DNA of 23,441 nucleotides, taken from Flavobacteriales bacterium. Its GTDB lineage: Bacteria > Bacteroidota > Bacteroidia > Flavobacteriales > Flavobacteriaceae. The position numbers and the translations under genes are program-made. The notes beneath the pieces are model-generated. The model was not told the DNA's origin, did not search any database, and saw only the letters and a program-made list of their open reading frames with translations. This document shows, piece after piece, positions 1 through 6,467 of the stretch (position 1 is its first letter; the number at the start of each line of letters is the position of its first letter). The stretch spans positions 1-23,441 of the forward strand of contig PAGT01000012.1 of assembly GCA_002705485.1 (NCBI GenBank), written 5' to 3'.

Positions 1-1418
1 AAGGCGTTTCATTTGGTCCTTATGCAAATGTAAATGCCATGAGAAAAAATATTGAAATAATTCAAAAAGTTTTTCAAATAAGAAATTGCAAAGACTTAAA
101 CTTTAGAAATAGATCAAGGCCTTGTATAGAGCACCAAATTGGAAAATGTTCTGCGCCATGCGTAGGTTTGATTTCAAAAAAAGAATATAAAGAAAATGTT
201 GAAGAGGCTAAAAATTTTCTGGATGGTAAAAACAAATCAATTTTAAAAAGTTTTTATAACAAAATGGATGATTATTCTAATCGCCAAGACTATGAGCGAG
301 CAAAACTTTATAGAGATAAAATAAATGCGATTAGAGACACTCAAAAAAATCAAAGTATCCTTACTTTATATGAAGATATTGATGTTATATCGATAAGCTC
401 TGATTCTTTTAGTACTTGCTTAAGTTTAGTACAAATTAGAGATGGCTGGATAAGTGCAACTAAAAATTTTTTCCCTGAAACTAAAAATACATTTACGAAT
501 GAAGATTTATTAGAGAAGTTTATTGCGTCTTATTATTTTGAATCTTCAGAGAAAGAAATTAATCTCCTAACCAATTATAAGATTTCTCCAGAGACTATTA
601 AAAATTTTAAAAAAATAGATAAAAACATAAATTTTATTAAAACAAATAATAAAAATAAATTTTTACTTGAAATAGCTAATTCTCAAAGTTCCGATCGGTT
701 AAAGAGGAAAGGTTTTTATGATTGGATTGCACCGGCATTTGAAAATTTAAAAAAACGACTGGATTTAAAATCCTTAGATAAAATAGAGGCCTTCGATATA
801 AGTCACATTTCAGGCAGCAATGTAACCGCCTCTTGCATTGTCTTTTCCGATAAAGGCCCAGAAAAAAAAGAATACAGAAGTATGAATATAAAAACGGATA
901 GAAATGATGACTACCTCGCTTTAGCCGAAGCTATTTCGAGAAGAATTAGTAGTTTAAAAAAAAGATCTTTGCCGTTTCCTGATCTTTTTTTAATTGACGG
1001 TGGAAAAGGACAATTAAATAAAGTTAGAAAAGAATTAGAAAATAAAAGTATAAAAACAATTAAATTAATTTCTGTTTCAAAAGGCGAAAATAGAAAAGAA
1101 AAATATGACAAATTACATATAGATTCTTCTAAGGAAGAAATTGAACTTGAAGAATGGAGGGATATTTCTAGACTAATTCAATTTATGAGAAATGAATCTC
1201 ACAGATTTGCTCTTACAAAACACAAGGCTAGAAGAGCCAAGACACTAATTAGTTCAAATTTGGACGAAATTCCTCTAATTGGAGAAAGTTTAAAAAAAGC
1301 GCTGATAAGACATTTTGGCGGAATGAAGCGTTTGAAAGATGCTGAGATAAATGATCTTAAAAAGGTGGAAGGAGTAGGTACTAAAAAAGCAATTTTAATT
1401 CAAAAACACTTGAATTAG
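1..1418 (+). CDS. uvrC: UvrABC excinuclease subunit C, 5' end missing
   Basis: UvrC makes the dual incisions around bulky DNA lesions in nucleotide excision repair, acting on the UvrB-DNA complex in the cytoplasm. The reading frame is open to the left edge (first full codon at position 3) and the visible part begins inside the GIY-YIG domain with the FGPYANVNAMR stretch, so the ATG at 39 is internal. Next come the cysteine cluster (C-x7-C-x3-C region), a UVR motif around DYERAKLYRDKI, the RNase H-like nuclease domain (FDISHISG, then LIDGGKGQ) and a C-terminal helix-hairpin-helix pair ending in VEGVGTKKA. The C-terminal half looks complete. pgsA follows after 21 bases, the usual uvrC-pgsA neighbourhood of gammaproteobacteria. 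Base composition is extremely AT-rich (3 G/C in positions 601-660). Confidence 0.97.
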   Translation, partial: GVSFGPYANVNAMRKNIEIIQKVFQIRNCKDLNFRNRSRPCIEHQIGKCSAPCVGLISKKEYKENVEEAKNFLDGKNKSILKSFYNKMDDYSNRQDYERAKLYRDKINAIRDTQKNQSILTLYEDIDVISISSDSFSTCLSLVQIRDGWISATKNFFPETKNTFTNEDLLEKFIASYYFESSEKEINLLTNYKISPETIKNFKKIDKNINFIKTNNKNKFLLEIANSQSSDRLKRKGFYDWIAPAFENLKKRLDLKSLDKIEAFDISHISGSNVTASCIVFSDKGPEKKEYRSMNIKTDRNDDYLALAEAISRRISSLKKRSLPFPDLFLIDGGKGQLNKVRKELENKSIKTIKLISVSKGENRKEKYDKLHIDSSKEEIELEEWRDISRLIQFMRNESHRFALTKHKARRAKTLISSNLDEIPLIGESLKKALIRHFGGMKRLKDAEINDLKKVEGVGTKKAILIQKHLN

Positions 1419-1439
1419 TCCTGGGTTTATAATGATCAC

Positions 1440-1967
1440 ATGATTCCTAATATTCTTTCAGCATTTAGAATGATCGCTTTTTTGCCAGTCATTATTTTAT
1501 TTTCTTCTGAATATTATCTAACTTCTTTTTTTTTATTTACTGTTGCAGCTTGGTCAGACTTTTTAGATGGTTTTTTAGCGAGACGGTATAACATAACCTC
1601 AAACTTAGGGTCTCTCCTGGATTTGCTTGCTGATAAGATTTTAGTTTCATCTACTCTTATTTATCTAGTTTTTTTCACAGGAAATATTTACTTATTAATT
1701 TTGACCATAATAATAATTGTGCGTGAAATTTCGATTAGTTCCTTAAGACTTTTTTTAGTTTCTAGTGGAGTGGAGATCTCAAATATAACTCCTGATAAGT
1801 ACGGAAAATTAAAAACTTTTTTACAAATGATTTCGCTGTCACTTTTGTTGCTACATCCAATATTTGGAAACCTCTTTTTAAACGTAACTTTAGTTTTCTT
1901 GCTAATTTCATCGTTCCTTTCAATATTGTCCTTCATGAATTATTTAAAGATATGGAACAATTTGTAA
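1440..1967 (+). CDS. pgsA: CDP-diacylglycerol--glycerol-3-phosphate 3-phosphatidyltransferase
   Basis: This integral membrane enzyme makes phosphatidylglycerol-phosphate from CDP-diacylglycerol and glycerol-3-phosphate, the committed step to phosphatidylglycerol and cardiolipin. The full CDP-alcohol phosphotransferase signature DGx2ARx8Gx3Dx3D is present: D43, G44, A47, R48, G57, D61, D65. At 175 residues it has the normal family length, with several hydrophobic segments. It starts at an ATG 21 bases after uvrC, and the two are probably cotranscribed. Composition matches the AT-rich backbone. Confidence 0.95.
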   Translation: MIPNILSAFRMIAFLPVIILFSSEYYLTSFFLFTVAAWSDFLDGFLARRYNITSNLGSLLDLLADKILVSSTLIYLVFFTGNIYLLILTIIIIVREISISSLRLFLVSSGVEISNITPDKYGKLKTFLQMISLSLLLLHPIFGNLFLNVTLVFLLISSFLSILSFMNYLKIWNNL

Positions 1968-2014
1968 AAAATAAGTTTTTTTTAACTTTATTAGTAATAA
2001 TTAATCTAAAAGGC

Positions 2015-2020
2015 TACAAT
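2015..2020 (+). promoter_or_regulatory. Putative -10 box for the tRNA-Cys/tRNA-Leu unit
   Basis: TACAAT lies 11 bases before the mature 5' end of tRNA-Cys, the right place for a short tRNA leader. No good -35 hexamer is seen 16-18 bases upstream, only AT-rich sequence such as TTAGTA, so this is a weak prediction based on position and one hexamer. Confidence 0.4.
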
Positions 2021-2031
2021 TTTGTTTTTTT

Positions 2032-2105
2032 GGCTGAGTGGCAGAGTGGTTATGCAGCGGACTGCAAATCCGTCCACGCCGGTTCGATTCCGACCTCAGC
2101 CTCCA
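2032..2105 (+). tRNA. tRNA-Cys (anticodon GCA)
   Basis: The acceptor stem GGCTGAG/CTCAGCC pairs fully, with discriminator T (expected for Cys) and an encoded CCA end. The anticodon stem GCGGA/TCCGT closes the loop CTGCAAA, giving anticodon GCA. The T stem GCCGG/CCGAC has one C-A mismatch but the loop TTCGATT is canonical. It sits 60 bases before tRNA-Leu and probably shares a transcript with it. Confidence 0.96.
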
Positions 2106-2165
2106 ATTAAATTAAATTTGATTAATTGGAGAAGTATAATTTATGTTCAGGAGAGTAATACATTA

Positions 2166-2252
2166 GCCCGGGTGGTGGAATTGGTAGACACAAGGGACTT
2201 AAAATCCCTCGATAGCGATATCGTGCCGGTTCAAGTCCGGCCCCGGGTACCA
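2166..2252 (+). tRNA. tRNA-Leu (anticodon UAA)
   Basis: A class II tRNA of 87 bases with encoded CCA. The acceptor stem GCCCGGG/CCCGGGT includes the G1-U72 wobble known from enterobacterial tRNA-Leu(UAA). The anticodon stem GGGA/TCCC closes CTTAAAA, so the anticodon is TAA, reading UUA, a heavily used codon in this AT-rich genome. The long variable arm CGATA/TATCG and the T loop TTCAAGT are intact. The surface-polysaccharide region begins 56 bases downstream, and a decayed copy of this gene lies at 4439-4525. Confidence 0.97.
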
Positions 2253-2308
2253 TAGTTAATTTATTATCTAAAATTCTATAAAATAGGATAAGCTAAAACA
2301 TAAATTTT

Positions 2309-3241
2309 ATGCAAAACAAAGATCTCATAGAAAGTAATAATAAAGATGATTATGAAATTGATTTGCGCAAACTCTTTTATATAGTCAATAAGGGTAAAAA
2401 AACTATTTTCTCTTTTGTAATTTTTTTTTCTTTTCTTGCTATTTTTTACAGCTTATTTCTTCCAAATATATATCAATCCATAGCTCTTCTTACGCCTAAT
2501 GAGAATGAAGAATCACGTTCTAGTGCATTAAGCGGTTTTTCAAGTCTTGCTGGATTTGCGGGAATTGAGCTACCTTCTTCTAATGGCGAAGGTAACTCAG
2601 CTAAAGCAATAGAAAAACTCTCTTCTCTTAGTTTTTTTGAAAAGAACCTATTACCAGAAATCTTTCTACCTGAACTCATGGCTATAGAATCATGGGACGC
2701 AAAAACTAATAAACTTTATTTTGATGATGATATTTATGATGAATCTACAAATACTTGGGTCAGAGACTTTTCTTATCCCCAAAAACAAATTCCTAGTTCT
2801 CAAGAAAGTTTCGAGGTATTTAAACAAAAACATTTCTTAATAACAAAAGACGATGAATCTGGCTTCATAAGTTTAAATGTTAAACACCAATCTCCATTCG
2901 TCGCAAAGAAATGGACAGAACTGATTGTTAGTCAAATAAATACTTTTTATAGAGAAAAGGATAAGACAGAGGCAGAAAAAACTATTGAATATCTCAATGA
3001 ACAGGTATCAAAGAATAGCTTTTCTGAAATTAAGCAGGCTTTAGCAGAGCTTTTACAAGTACAAATTCAAAAATTAGCCTTGATTGAAGCAAATGAGGCA
3101 TATATTTTTGATTATATAGATCCACCAGCTGTAATGGAGAAAAAAATAGGACCTAATAGAACTTTGATATGGCTTCTTGGAGCAATCTTTGGTCTTATTT
3201 TTAGTACGTTTATGGTCATGATTAGATATTTTAGATCTTAA
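2309..3241 (+). CDS. wzz: Wzz-family polysaccharide chain-length regulator
   Basis: This inner-membrane co-polymerase sets the modal length of O-antigen or capsule chains made by a Wzy polymerase. The 310-residue protein has the Wzz layout: a short basic cytoplasmic N-terminus, TM1 at about residues 33-51, a conserved segment LPNIYQSIALLTP just after it, a periplasmic domain with a helical region at about 215-265, then the proline motif DPPAVMEKK and TM2 at about 286-306. It starts at ATG 57 bases after tRNA-Leu. AT-rich composition matches the backbone, so it probably belongs to the resident locus and not to the exchanged cassette. A frameshifted relative of its N-terminus occurs at 5482-5681. 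Confidence 0.9.
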   Translation: MQNKDLIESNNKDDYEIDLRKLFYIVNKGKKTIFSFVIFFSFLAIFYSLFLPNIYQSIALLTPNENEESRSSALSGFSSLAGFAGIELPSSNGEGNSAKAIEKLSSLSFFEKNLLPEIFLPELMAIESWDAKTNKLYFDDDIYDESTNTWVRDFSYPQKQIPSSQESFEVFKQKHFLITKDDESGFISLNVKHQSPFVAKKWTELIVSQINTFYREKDKTEAEKTIEYLNEQVSKNSFSEIKQALAELLQVQIQKLALIEANEAYIFDYIDPPAVMEKKIGPNRTLIWLLGAIFGLIFSTFMVMIRYFRS

Positions 3242-3372
3242 AATAAAAAAAAGTAAAAAATTAGAATATAAGTTTCATGGTATTGAAATATTCTATTTTT
3301 ATATAAATGTTATCATCAAATTTTCTAACATAAATTTTTTGGCTTAGGCCTTTAAATAGGTAAAATTTAATC
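3242..3372 (+). promoter_or_regulatory. wzz-galE intergenic region with possible galE promoter
   Basis: This 131-base, very AT-rich gap holds a possible extended -10 element TGTTATCAT at 3308-3316, without a well-spaced -35 box. No GC-rich hairpin with a T tract (terminator) and no ops-like element is visible. The promoter call is weak. Confidence 0.25.
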
Positions 3373-4374
3373 GTGAAGGTTTTAGTAACTGGCGGAGCAG
3401 GTTTTATAGGAAGTCATACGACTATAGAATTAATAGCTCAAAAACATGACGTATTAATAATAGATAATTTTTCAAATAGTTCTTTGGAAGTTATTCGTCG
3501 TATAGAAAAAATTTCTAAAAAAACGTGCGAGTTTCTAAATATGGATATTAGGGAAACAAGTAAATTAATAGCAGTCTTTGAAAAGTTTGTCCCTGATTGC
3601 GTAATACATTTTGCTGGCTTAAAATCTGTAGGAGAATCGATTATCTTTCCATTAGATTATTACGATAATAATTTCTTAGGATCTCTTTCCTTATTAAAAG
3701 CTATGGATGCTTCTGGGTGTAAAAAAATTATATATTCTTCATCAGCAACGGTTTATGGGGAGCCTAAATATGTTCCTTTAGATGAAAAGCATCCTTGTGA
3801 GCCAGTCAATCCATATGGAAAAACAAAACTTTTTGTTGAGGAGATGCTTAAAGATTGGGCAACGTCTAAAGATAAAAATTCTGCAATTATTTTAAGATAC
3901 TTTAATCCTGTTGGAGCTCATAGTTCAGGCTTACTGGGAGAAGACCCTTTAGGAGTCCCAAATAATCTTATGCCAATTATCGCTGATGTAGCCATAGGAA
4001 AACTTCCACACATAAATATTTATGGAAATGATTATTCAACTAGAGATGGAACGGGAGAAAGAGATTATGTTCATGTTGTTGATTTAGCTCAAGCACATGT
4101 TGCGGCAGTCAAAAAAGTGTCACAGAGAGACTTCGATGTATTTAATATTGGAACAGGTTCTGGAACAACTGTCTTAGAACTAATTGAAGAATTTAAAAAA
4201 GCAAGTGGAAAAAAAATAAGTACAAATTTTGTAAATCGTCGCATGGGAGATGTAGCAATAAGCATTGCTTCAGTTGAAAAAGCTAAAGATGAATTATCTT
4301 GGTCTGCTGTTAAGGATATTAAGGATATGAGTTCTGACGCATGGAGATGGAAAATTCAAAATATGACTGAATAA
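3373..4374 (+). CDS. galE: UDP-glucose 4-epimerase
   Basis: GalE interconverts UDP-glucose and UDP-galactose with tightly bound NAD. It is an extended short-chain dehydrogenase with TGGAGFIGSH at residues 6-15 (Rossmann glycine motif), SSSATVYG at 122-129 and catalytic Tyr148-x3-Lys152 in NPYGKTK. The 333-residue length is normal. The start is a GTG, because the protein begins MKVLVTGG directly at the dinucleotide-binding strand. With galU (20672) it could supply UDP-Gal for the glycan. It is AT-rich like its neighbours wzz and rfaH, so it looks like part of the resident locus. Confidence 0.95.
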   Translation: MKVLVTGGAGFIGSHTTIELIAQKHDVLIIDNFSNSSLEVIRRIEKISKKTCEFLNMDIRETSKLIAVFEKFVPDCVIHFAGLKSVGESIIFPLDYYDNNFLGSLSLLKAMDASGCKKIIYSSSATVYGEPKYVPLDEKHPCEPVNPYGKTKLFVEEMLKDWATSKDKNSAIILRYFNPVGAHSSGLLGEDPLGVPNNLMPIIADVAIGKLPHINIYGNDYSTRDGTGERDYVHVVDLAQAHVAAVKKVSQRDFDVFNIGTGSGTTVLELIEEFKKASGKKISTNFVNRRMGDVAISIASVEKAKDELSWSAVKDIKDMSSDAWRWKIQNMTE

Positions 4375-4438
4375 GATGAAAAAGATTGACTTAAAAATAA
4401 TGAGTAATTGCTTTTTAGATTAATTATGAATTTTAATT

Positions 4439-4525
4439 ATAGGGATGGTGAAATTGGCAGACACAAGGCGCTTAAAATATTTAGATATTGATATCGAGCC
4501 GGCTCAATTCCGGCTCCAGGTACCA
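4439..4525 (+). pseudogene. Decayed tRNA-Leu(UAA) copy
   Basis: This 87-base stretch aligns without gaps to the intact tRNA-Leu at 2166-2252, with 67 of 87 bases identical by hand count. The anticodon loop CTTAAAA, most of the D arm, a perfect T stem (GCCGG/CCGGC) and the terminal GGTACCA are kept. The acceptor stem (ATAGGGA against TCCAGGT) has two mismatches and a wobble, and the anticodon stem is reduced to wobbles plus a C-A mismatch. The changes break pairs without compensation, so a working tRNA is unlikely. It ends 17 bases before rfaH and may form part of the rfaH leader. The intact and broken copies bracket wzz-galE as a direct repeat, suggesting an old duplication or attachment-site event. 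Confidence 0.85.
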
Positions 4526-4542
4526 AGTTTTTTAAGGAAATA

Positions 4543-5019
4543 ATGAAATACTGGCTTGTTGCAACATACAAAATTAATGAGACTGAAAGAACAGAAAGCA
4601 ATCTTTCAAATCAAAATTTTGATTATTATTTGCCAAAAATAAAGGTTAAAAAGTTAAACTCTAATCTTGGAGAGGAAGTACTTTTTCCCGGCTATATTTT
4701 TATAAATACTAGGCTTGAAAATCTATCATTGATAAAACATACAAAGGGAATAAAAAAAGTCGTGAAATTTGGAAAGATCATTCCGCGTTTGACTAATGAT
4801 GATATTAAGACCATGCAATCTATTGAAAAATTATCAAGAGCAAAGCCTTTAACTCCAAAAATTAACATAGGCCAAGAAGCTGTTTTTTCAGATGGCCCTT
4901 TTAAAGGAACTTTAGTGAAAATTTGCTCTTTTCCTTCAAAAGACAGAATCGAAGTCTTACTAACTATTCTTGGCTCTTCGCGAAGAGTCAATATTTTAAA
5001 TAAAGATTTATTATTTTAG
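4543..5019 (+). CDS. rfaH: RfaH-type transcription antiterminator (NusG paralogue)
   Basis: RfaH binds RNA polymerase paused at an ops element, suppresses pausing and Rho termination, and in E. coli also recruits ribosomes to long horizontally acquired operons. The 158-residue protein has an N-terminal NGN domain (about residues 1-95) with the signature LFPGYIF at 47-53, and a C-terminal KOW domain (about 107-158) beginning IGQEAVFSDGPFKG. Length and the weakly conserved KOW fit RfaH better than housekeeping NusG. AAGGA at 4534-4538 precedes the ATG by 4 bases. An ops-like element lies 90 bases after its stop codon, so the regulator is encoded directly beside its likely target. A specialised NusG of the LoaP or UpxY type is the alternative name. 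Confidence 0.88.
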   Translation: MKYWLVATYKINETERTESNLSNQNFDYYLPKIKVKKLNSNLGEEVLFPGYIFINTRLENLSLIKHTKGIKKVVKFGKIIPRLTNDDIKTMQSIEKLSRAKPLTPKINIGQEAVFSDGPFKGTLVKICSFPSKDRIEVLLTILGSSRRVNILNKDLLF

Positions 5020-5055
5020 ATGCATTAGTTAGCATTTAGTTTTTTAGATTTTAAC

Positions 5056-5064
5056 TGGTATAGT
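5056..5064 (+). promoter_or_regulatory. Predicted extended -10 promoter of the polysaccharide operon
   Basis: TGGTATAGT matches the extended -10 pattern TGnTATAAT with one change. It lies just after rfaH and about 100 bases before marR, with an expected transcript start near 5071. The -35 region (TTAGTT at 5036-5041) is poor, as is common for extended -10 promoters. The ops-like element would be about 40 bases into the RNA, a typical distance. Prediction from sequence only. Confidence 0.5.
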
Positions 5065-5077
5065 TCAACAATTGAAC
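5063..5077 (+). repeat. Perfect palindrome GTTCAA-N3-TTGAAC at the predicted transcription start
   Basis: Two perfect 6-base arms separated by CAA overlap the last two bases of the predicted -10 box and the start point. This is where an operator would block initiation. The MarR-type regulator encoded 88 bases downstream is a natural candidate binder, but this is inference from position and symmetry only. Confidence 0.4.
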
Positions 5078-5109
5078 GGTATTAAACTTTATTAAAAAAT
5101 TTATACCGT
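5076..5109 (+). repeat. Leader inverted repeat ACGGTAT/ATACCGT
   Basis: A perfect 7-base inverted repeat (5076-5082 with 5103-5109, 20-base AU-rich loop). Its right arm also contains TACCG (5104-5108), which can pair with CGGTA (5111-5115) inside the ops-like element across a 2-base loop. The two pairings are mutually exclusive. The first would form within the nascent RNA, the second involves the ops sequence itself. Confidence 0.4.
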
Positions 5110-5119
5110 GCGGTAGCTA
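5109..5119 (+). promoter_or_regulatory. ops-like RfaH recruitment element
   Basis: TGCGGTAGCTA keeps the core GCGGTAGC (5110-5117) of the enterobacterial ops consensus GGCGGTAGCGT and differs in the first and the last bases. It lies between rfaH and the first gene of the polysaccharide operon, downstream of a predicted promoter and 45 bases before marR. An 8-base core match in such AT-rich DNA, exactly where function predicts it, makes this a strong assignment, although binding is not shown. Confidence 0.75.
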
Positions 5120-5164
5120 TTCTAGAAAAAAAATTTTTTCAATAATCTCCAAAAAAATATATTC

Positions 5165-5476
5165 ATGAACTCAAATAACTCTATTTCAGAAGAATTATTA
5201 GACCTAATGCATATTCTTGAAAAGAATCCAAACATGACCCAAAGACAACTTTCTAAAGAAATAGGTTTAAGCATAGGCAAGGTAAATTATTGCTTAAAAG
5301 GCTTGATAGATATTGGACTTGTTAAGATAGAAAATTTCAATAATTCTAATAAAAAATTAAAATATGCATACGTATTAACTCCCACAGGTATTCAACAAAA
5401 AATAATTTATACAAAGAAATTTATTGCTAAAAAAATACAGGAACACGATAAACTTATGAAATATATAGAAAAGTAA
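5165..5476 (+). CDS. MarR-type EPS-associated winged-helix regulator
   Basis: A 103-residue DNA-binding protein with a winged helix: NMTQRQLSKEIGLSIGKVNYCLKGL at roughly residues 23-47 is the helix-turn-helix, and the wing ends at YVLTPTGIQQK (about 69-79), a typical MarR/ArsR tail motif. A basic C-terminal helix follows. It resembles the short MarR-family regulators found at the front of exopolysaccharide clusters. It is the first gene after the ops-like element and is AT-rich, like the resident genes. Its likely target is its own promoter region, for example the palindrome at 5063-5077. The ligand, and whether it represses or activates, cannot be told from sequence. Confidence 0.85.
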   Translation: MNSNNSISEELLDLMHILEKNPNMTQRQLSKEIGLSIGKVNYCLKGLIDIGLVKIENFNNSNKKLKYAYVLTPTGIQQKIIYTKKFIAKKIQEHDKLMKYIEK

Positions 5477-5481
5477 ATTTC

Positions 5482-5681
5482 ATGCAAAAAATAGATAATA
5501 AACAGACAAATGTTTTTAATGATGAAAAAGATATTACAAATCTTTTCTTTTTTATATTACAAGGCAAGAGGACTATTAGCTCTGTAACAGTTTTTTTTCT
5601 TTTATTAAGATTAATAGCCTTACTCTTGCCTGAAAAATATCTGAGGCTTTGTTAGTTCCTTTCTATGACGACGAATATTGA
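5482..5681 (+). pseudogene. Frameshifted remnant of a wzz chain-length gene
   Basis: An ATG at 5482, 5 bases after the marR stop, opens a 57-codon frame ending at a TAG (5653-5655). It resembles the N-terminus of the intact Wzz at 2309: MQKIDN, then LFFFILQGKRTISS aligning with the LFYIVNKGKKTIFS region, a hydrophobic TM1 and LPEKY at the place of LPNIY. Homology then continues in another frame as SEALLVPFYDDEY (5640-5678), matching SIALLTPNEN, so about four bases appear lost between the two parts. Everything C-terminal to this is absent. The remnant directly precedes the change in base composition and is probably what is left of the wzz of an earlier cluster. A short expressed membrane peptide is possible but unsupported. 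Confidence 0.8.
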
Positions 5682-5734
5682 TATCTATTTCTACGAGCAT
5701 CAGTCTTTATTTATAACCCGTAGGCATTCATATT

Positions 5735-6466
5735 ATGAATAAAAGAGCTATTATTTTGGCAGGCGGTTTAGGTACGAGACTAAAGCCCTATACACATGCA
5801 CTCCCCAAACCGCTCATGCCAGTTGGTGAATATCCAATTATAGAAATAGTGATTAGACAGCTTGTAAGTGCCGGATTCAATCGAATTACTCTTGCTGTAA
5901 ATCATCAGGCCGAAATTATTAGGGCATATTGCCAAGATGGAGCCAAGTGGGGCGTCAAGATTGACTATAGTCTTGAAACAAAAAGATTAGGCACAATGGG
6001 ACCTTTGCACTTGATAGATGACCTTCCAGATCACTTTCTTGTTATGAACGGGGATATCCTTACTGATCTCAACTATAAGTTGCTATTTGATGAGCACAAG
6101 AACTCTAGTGCTTCTTTTACGATCTCCTCTTCTCTAAGGGAATCTAAGATAGATTATGGAGTGCTTGAGGTAGATGAGAGGAATTTTCTTAATGGTTTTT
6201 CTGAAAAGCCTTCACAGCACTTCCAAGTAAGTATGGGGATTTATGTTTTAAGTCGGTCCATCTGCGATCTCATACCAAATGATACTCATTATGGGTTTGA
6301 TGATCTTATGCTTGCGATGCTTAAAAAAGATTTGAAGGTTGCAGTGAGACCATTCGCCGGATATTGGCTCGACATAGGCAGGCCAGATGATTATGAGGCT
6401 GCTTTAGAGATCTTCAATGATAGCAGTAATATTTTTCTCTCTGAAAACAGCGAGGATCCGATCTAG
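5735..6466 (+). CDS. Sugar-1-phosphate nucleotidyltransferase
   Basis: This enzyme would activate a sugar-1-phosphate with an NTP to give an NDP-sugar for glycan assembly. It has the nucleotidyltransferase fold signature GGLGTRLKPYT at residues 10-20, KPLMPVGEYP at 25-34, the metal/sugar motif MNGDIL at 104-109 and a C-terminal GYWLDIGRPDDYE. At 243 residues it is the short form of the RmlA/HddC/mannose-1-P guanylyltransferase superfamily. Base and sugar cannot be settled from sequence. It is the first gene of the GC-richer cassette and is followed after one base by an NDP-sugar epimerase, so the two may handle the same sugar. There is no clear Shine-Dalgarno motif before the ATG, which fits a recombination junction just upstream. 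Confidence 0.88.
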   Translation: MNKRAIILAGGLGTRLKPYTHALPKPLMPVGEYPIIEIVIRQLVSAGFNRITLAVNHQAEIIRAYCQDGAKWGVKIDYSLETKRLGTMGPLHLIDDLPDHFLVMNGDILTDLNYKLLFDEHKNSSASFTISSSLRESKIDYGVLEVDERNFLNGFSEKPSQHFQVSMGIYVLSRSICDLIPNDTHYGFDDLMLAMLKKDLKVAVRPFAGYWLDIGRPDDYEAALEIFNDSSNIFLSENSEDPI

Positions 6467-6467
6467 C

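Noticed and set aside
2022..2255. A 77-codon plus-strand reading frame
   Set aside because: It lies entirely over tRNA-Cys and tRNA-Leu and its peptide is just the translation of tRNA sequence.
4439..4525. A functional second tRNA-Leu
   Set aside because: Acceptor stem mismatches and a nearly unpaired anticodon stem make a working cloverleaf very unlikely.
6417..6467. Upstream extension of the epimerase gene
   Set aside because: It runs inside the nucleotidyltransferase coding region and adds residues before the Rossmann strand; the GTG at 6468 fits better.
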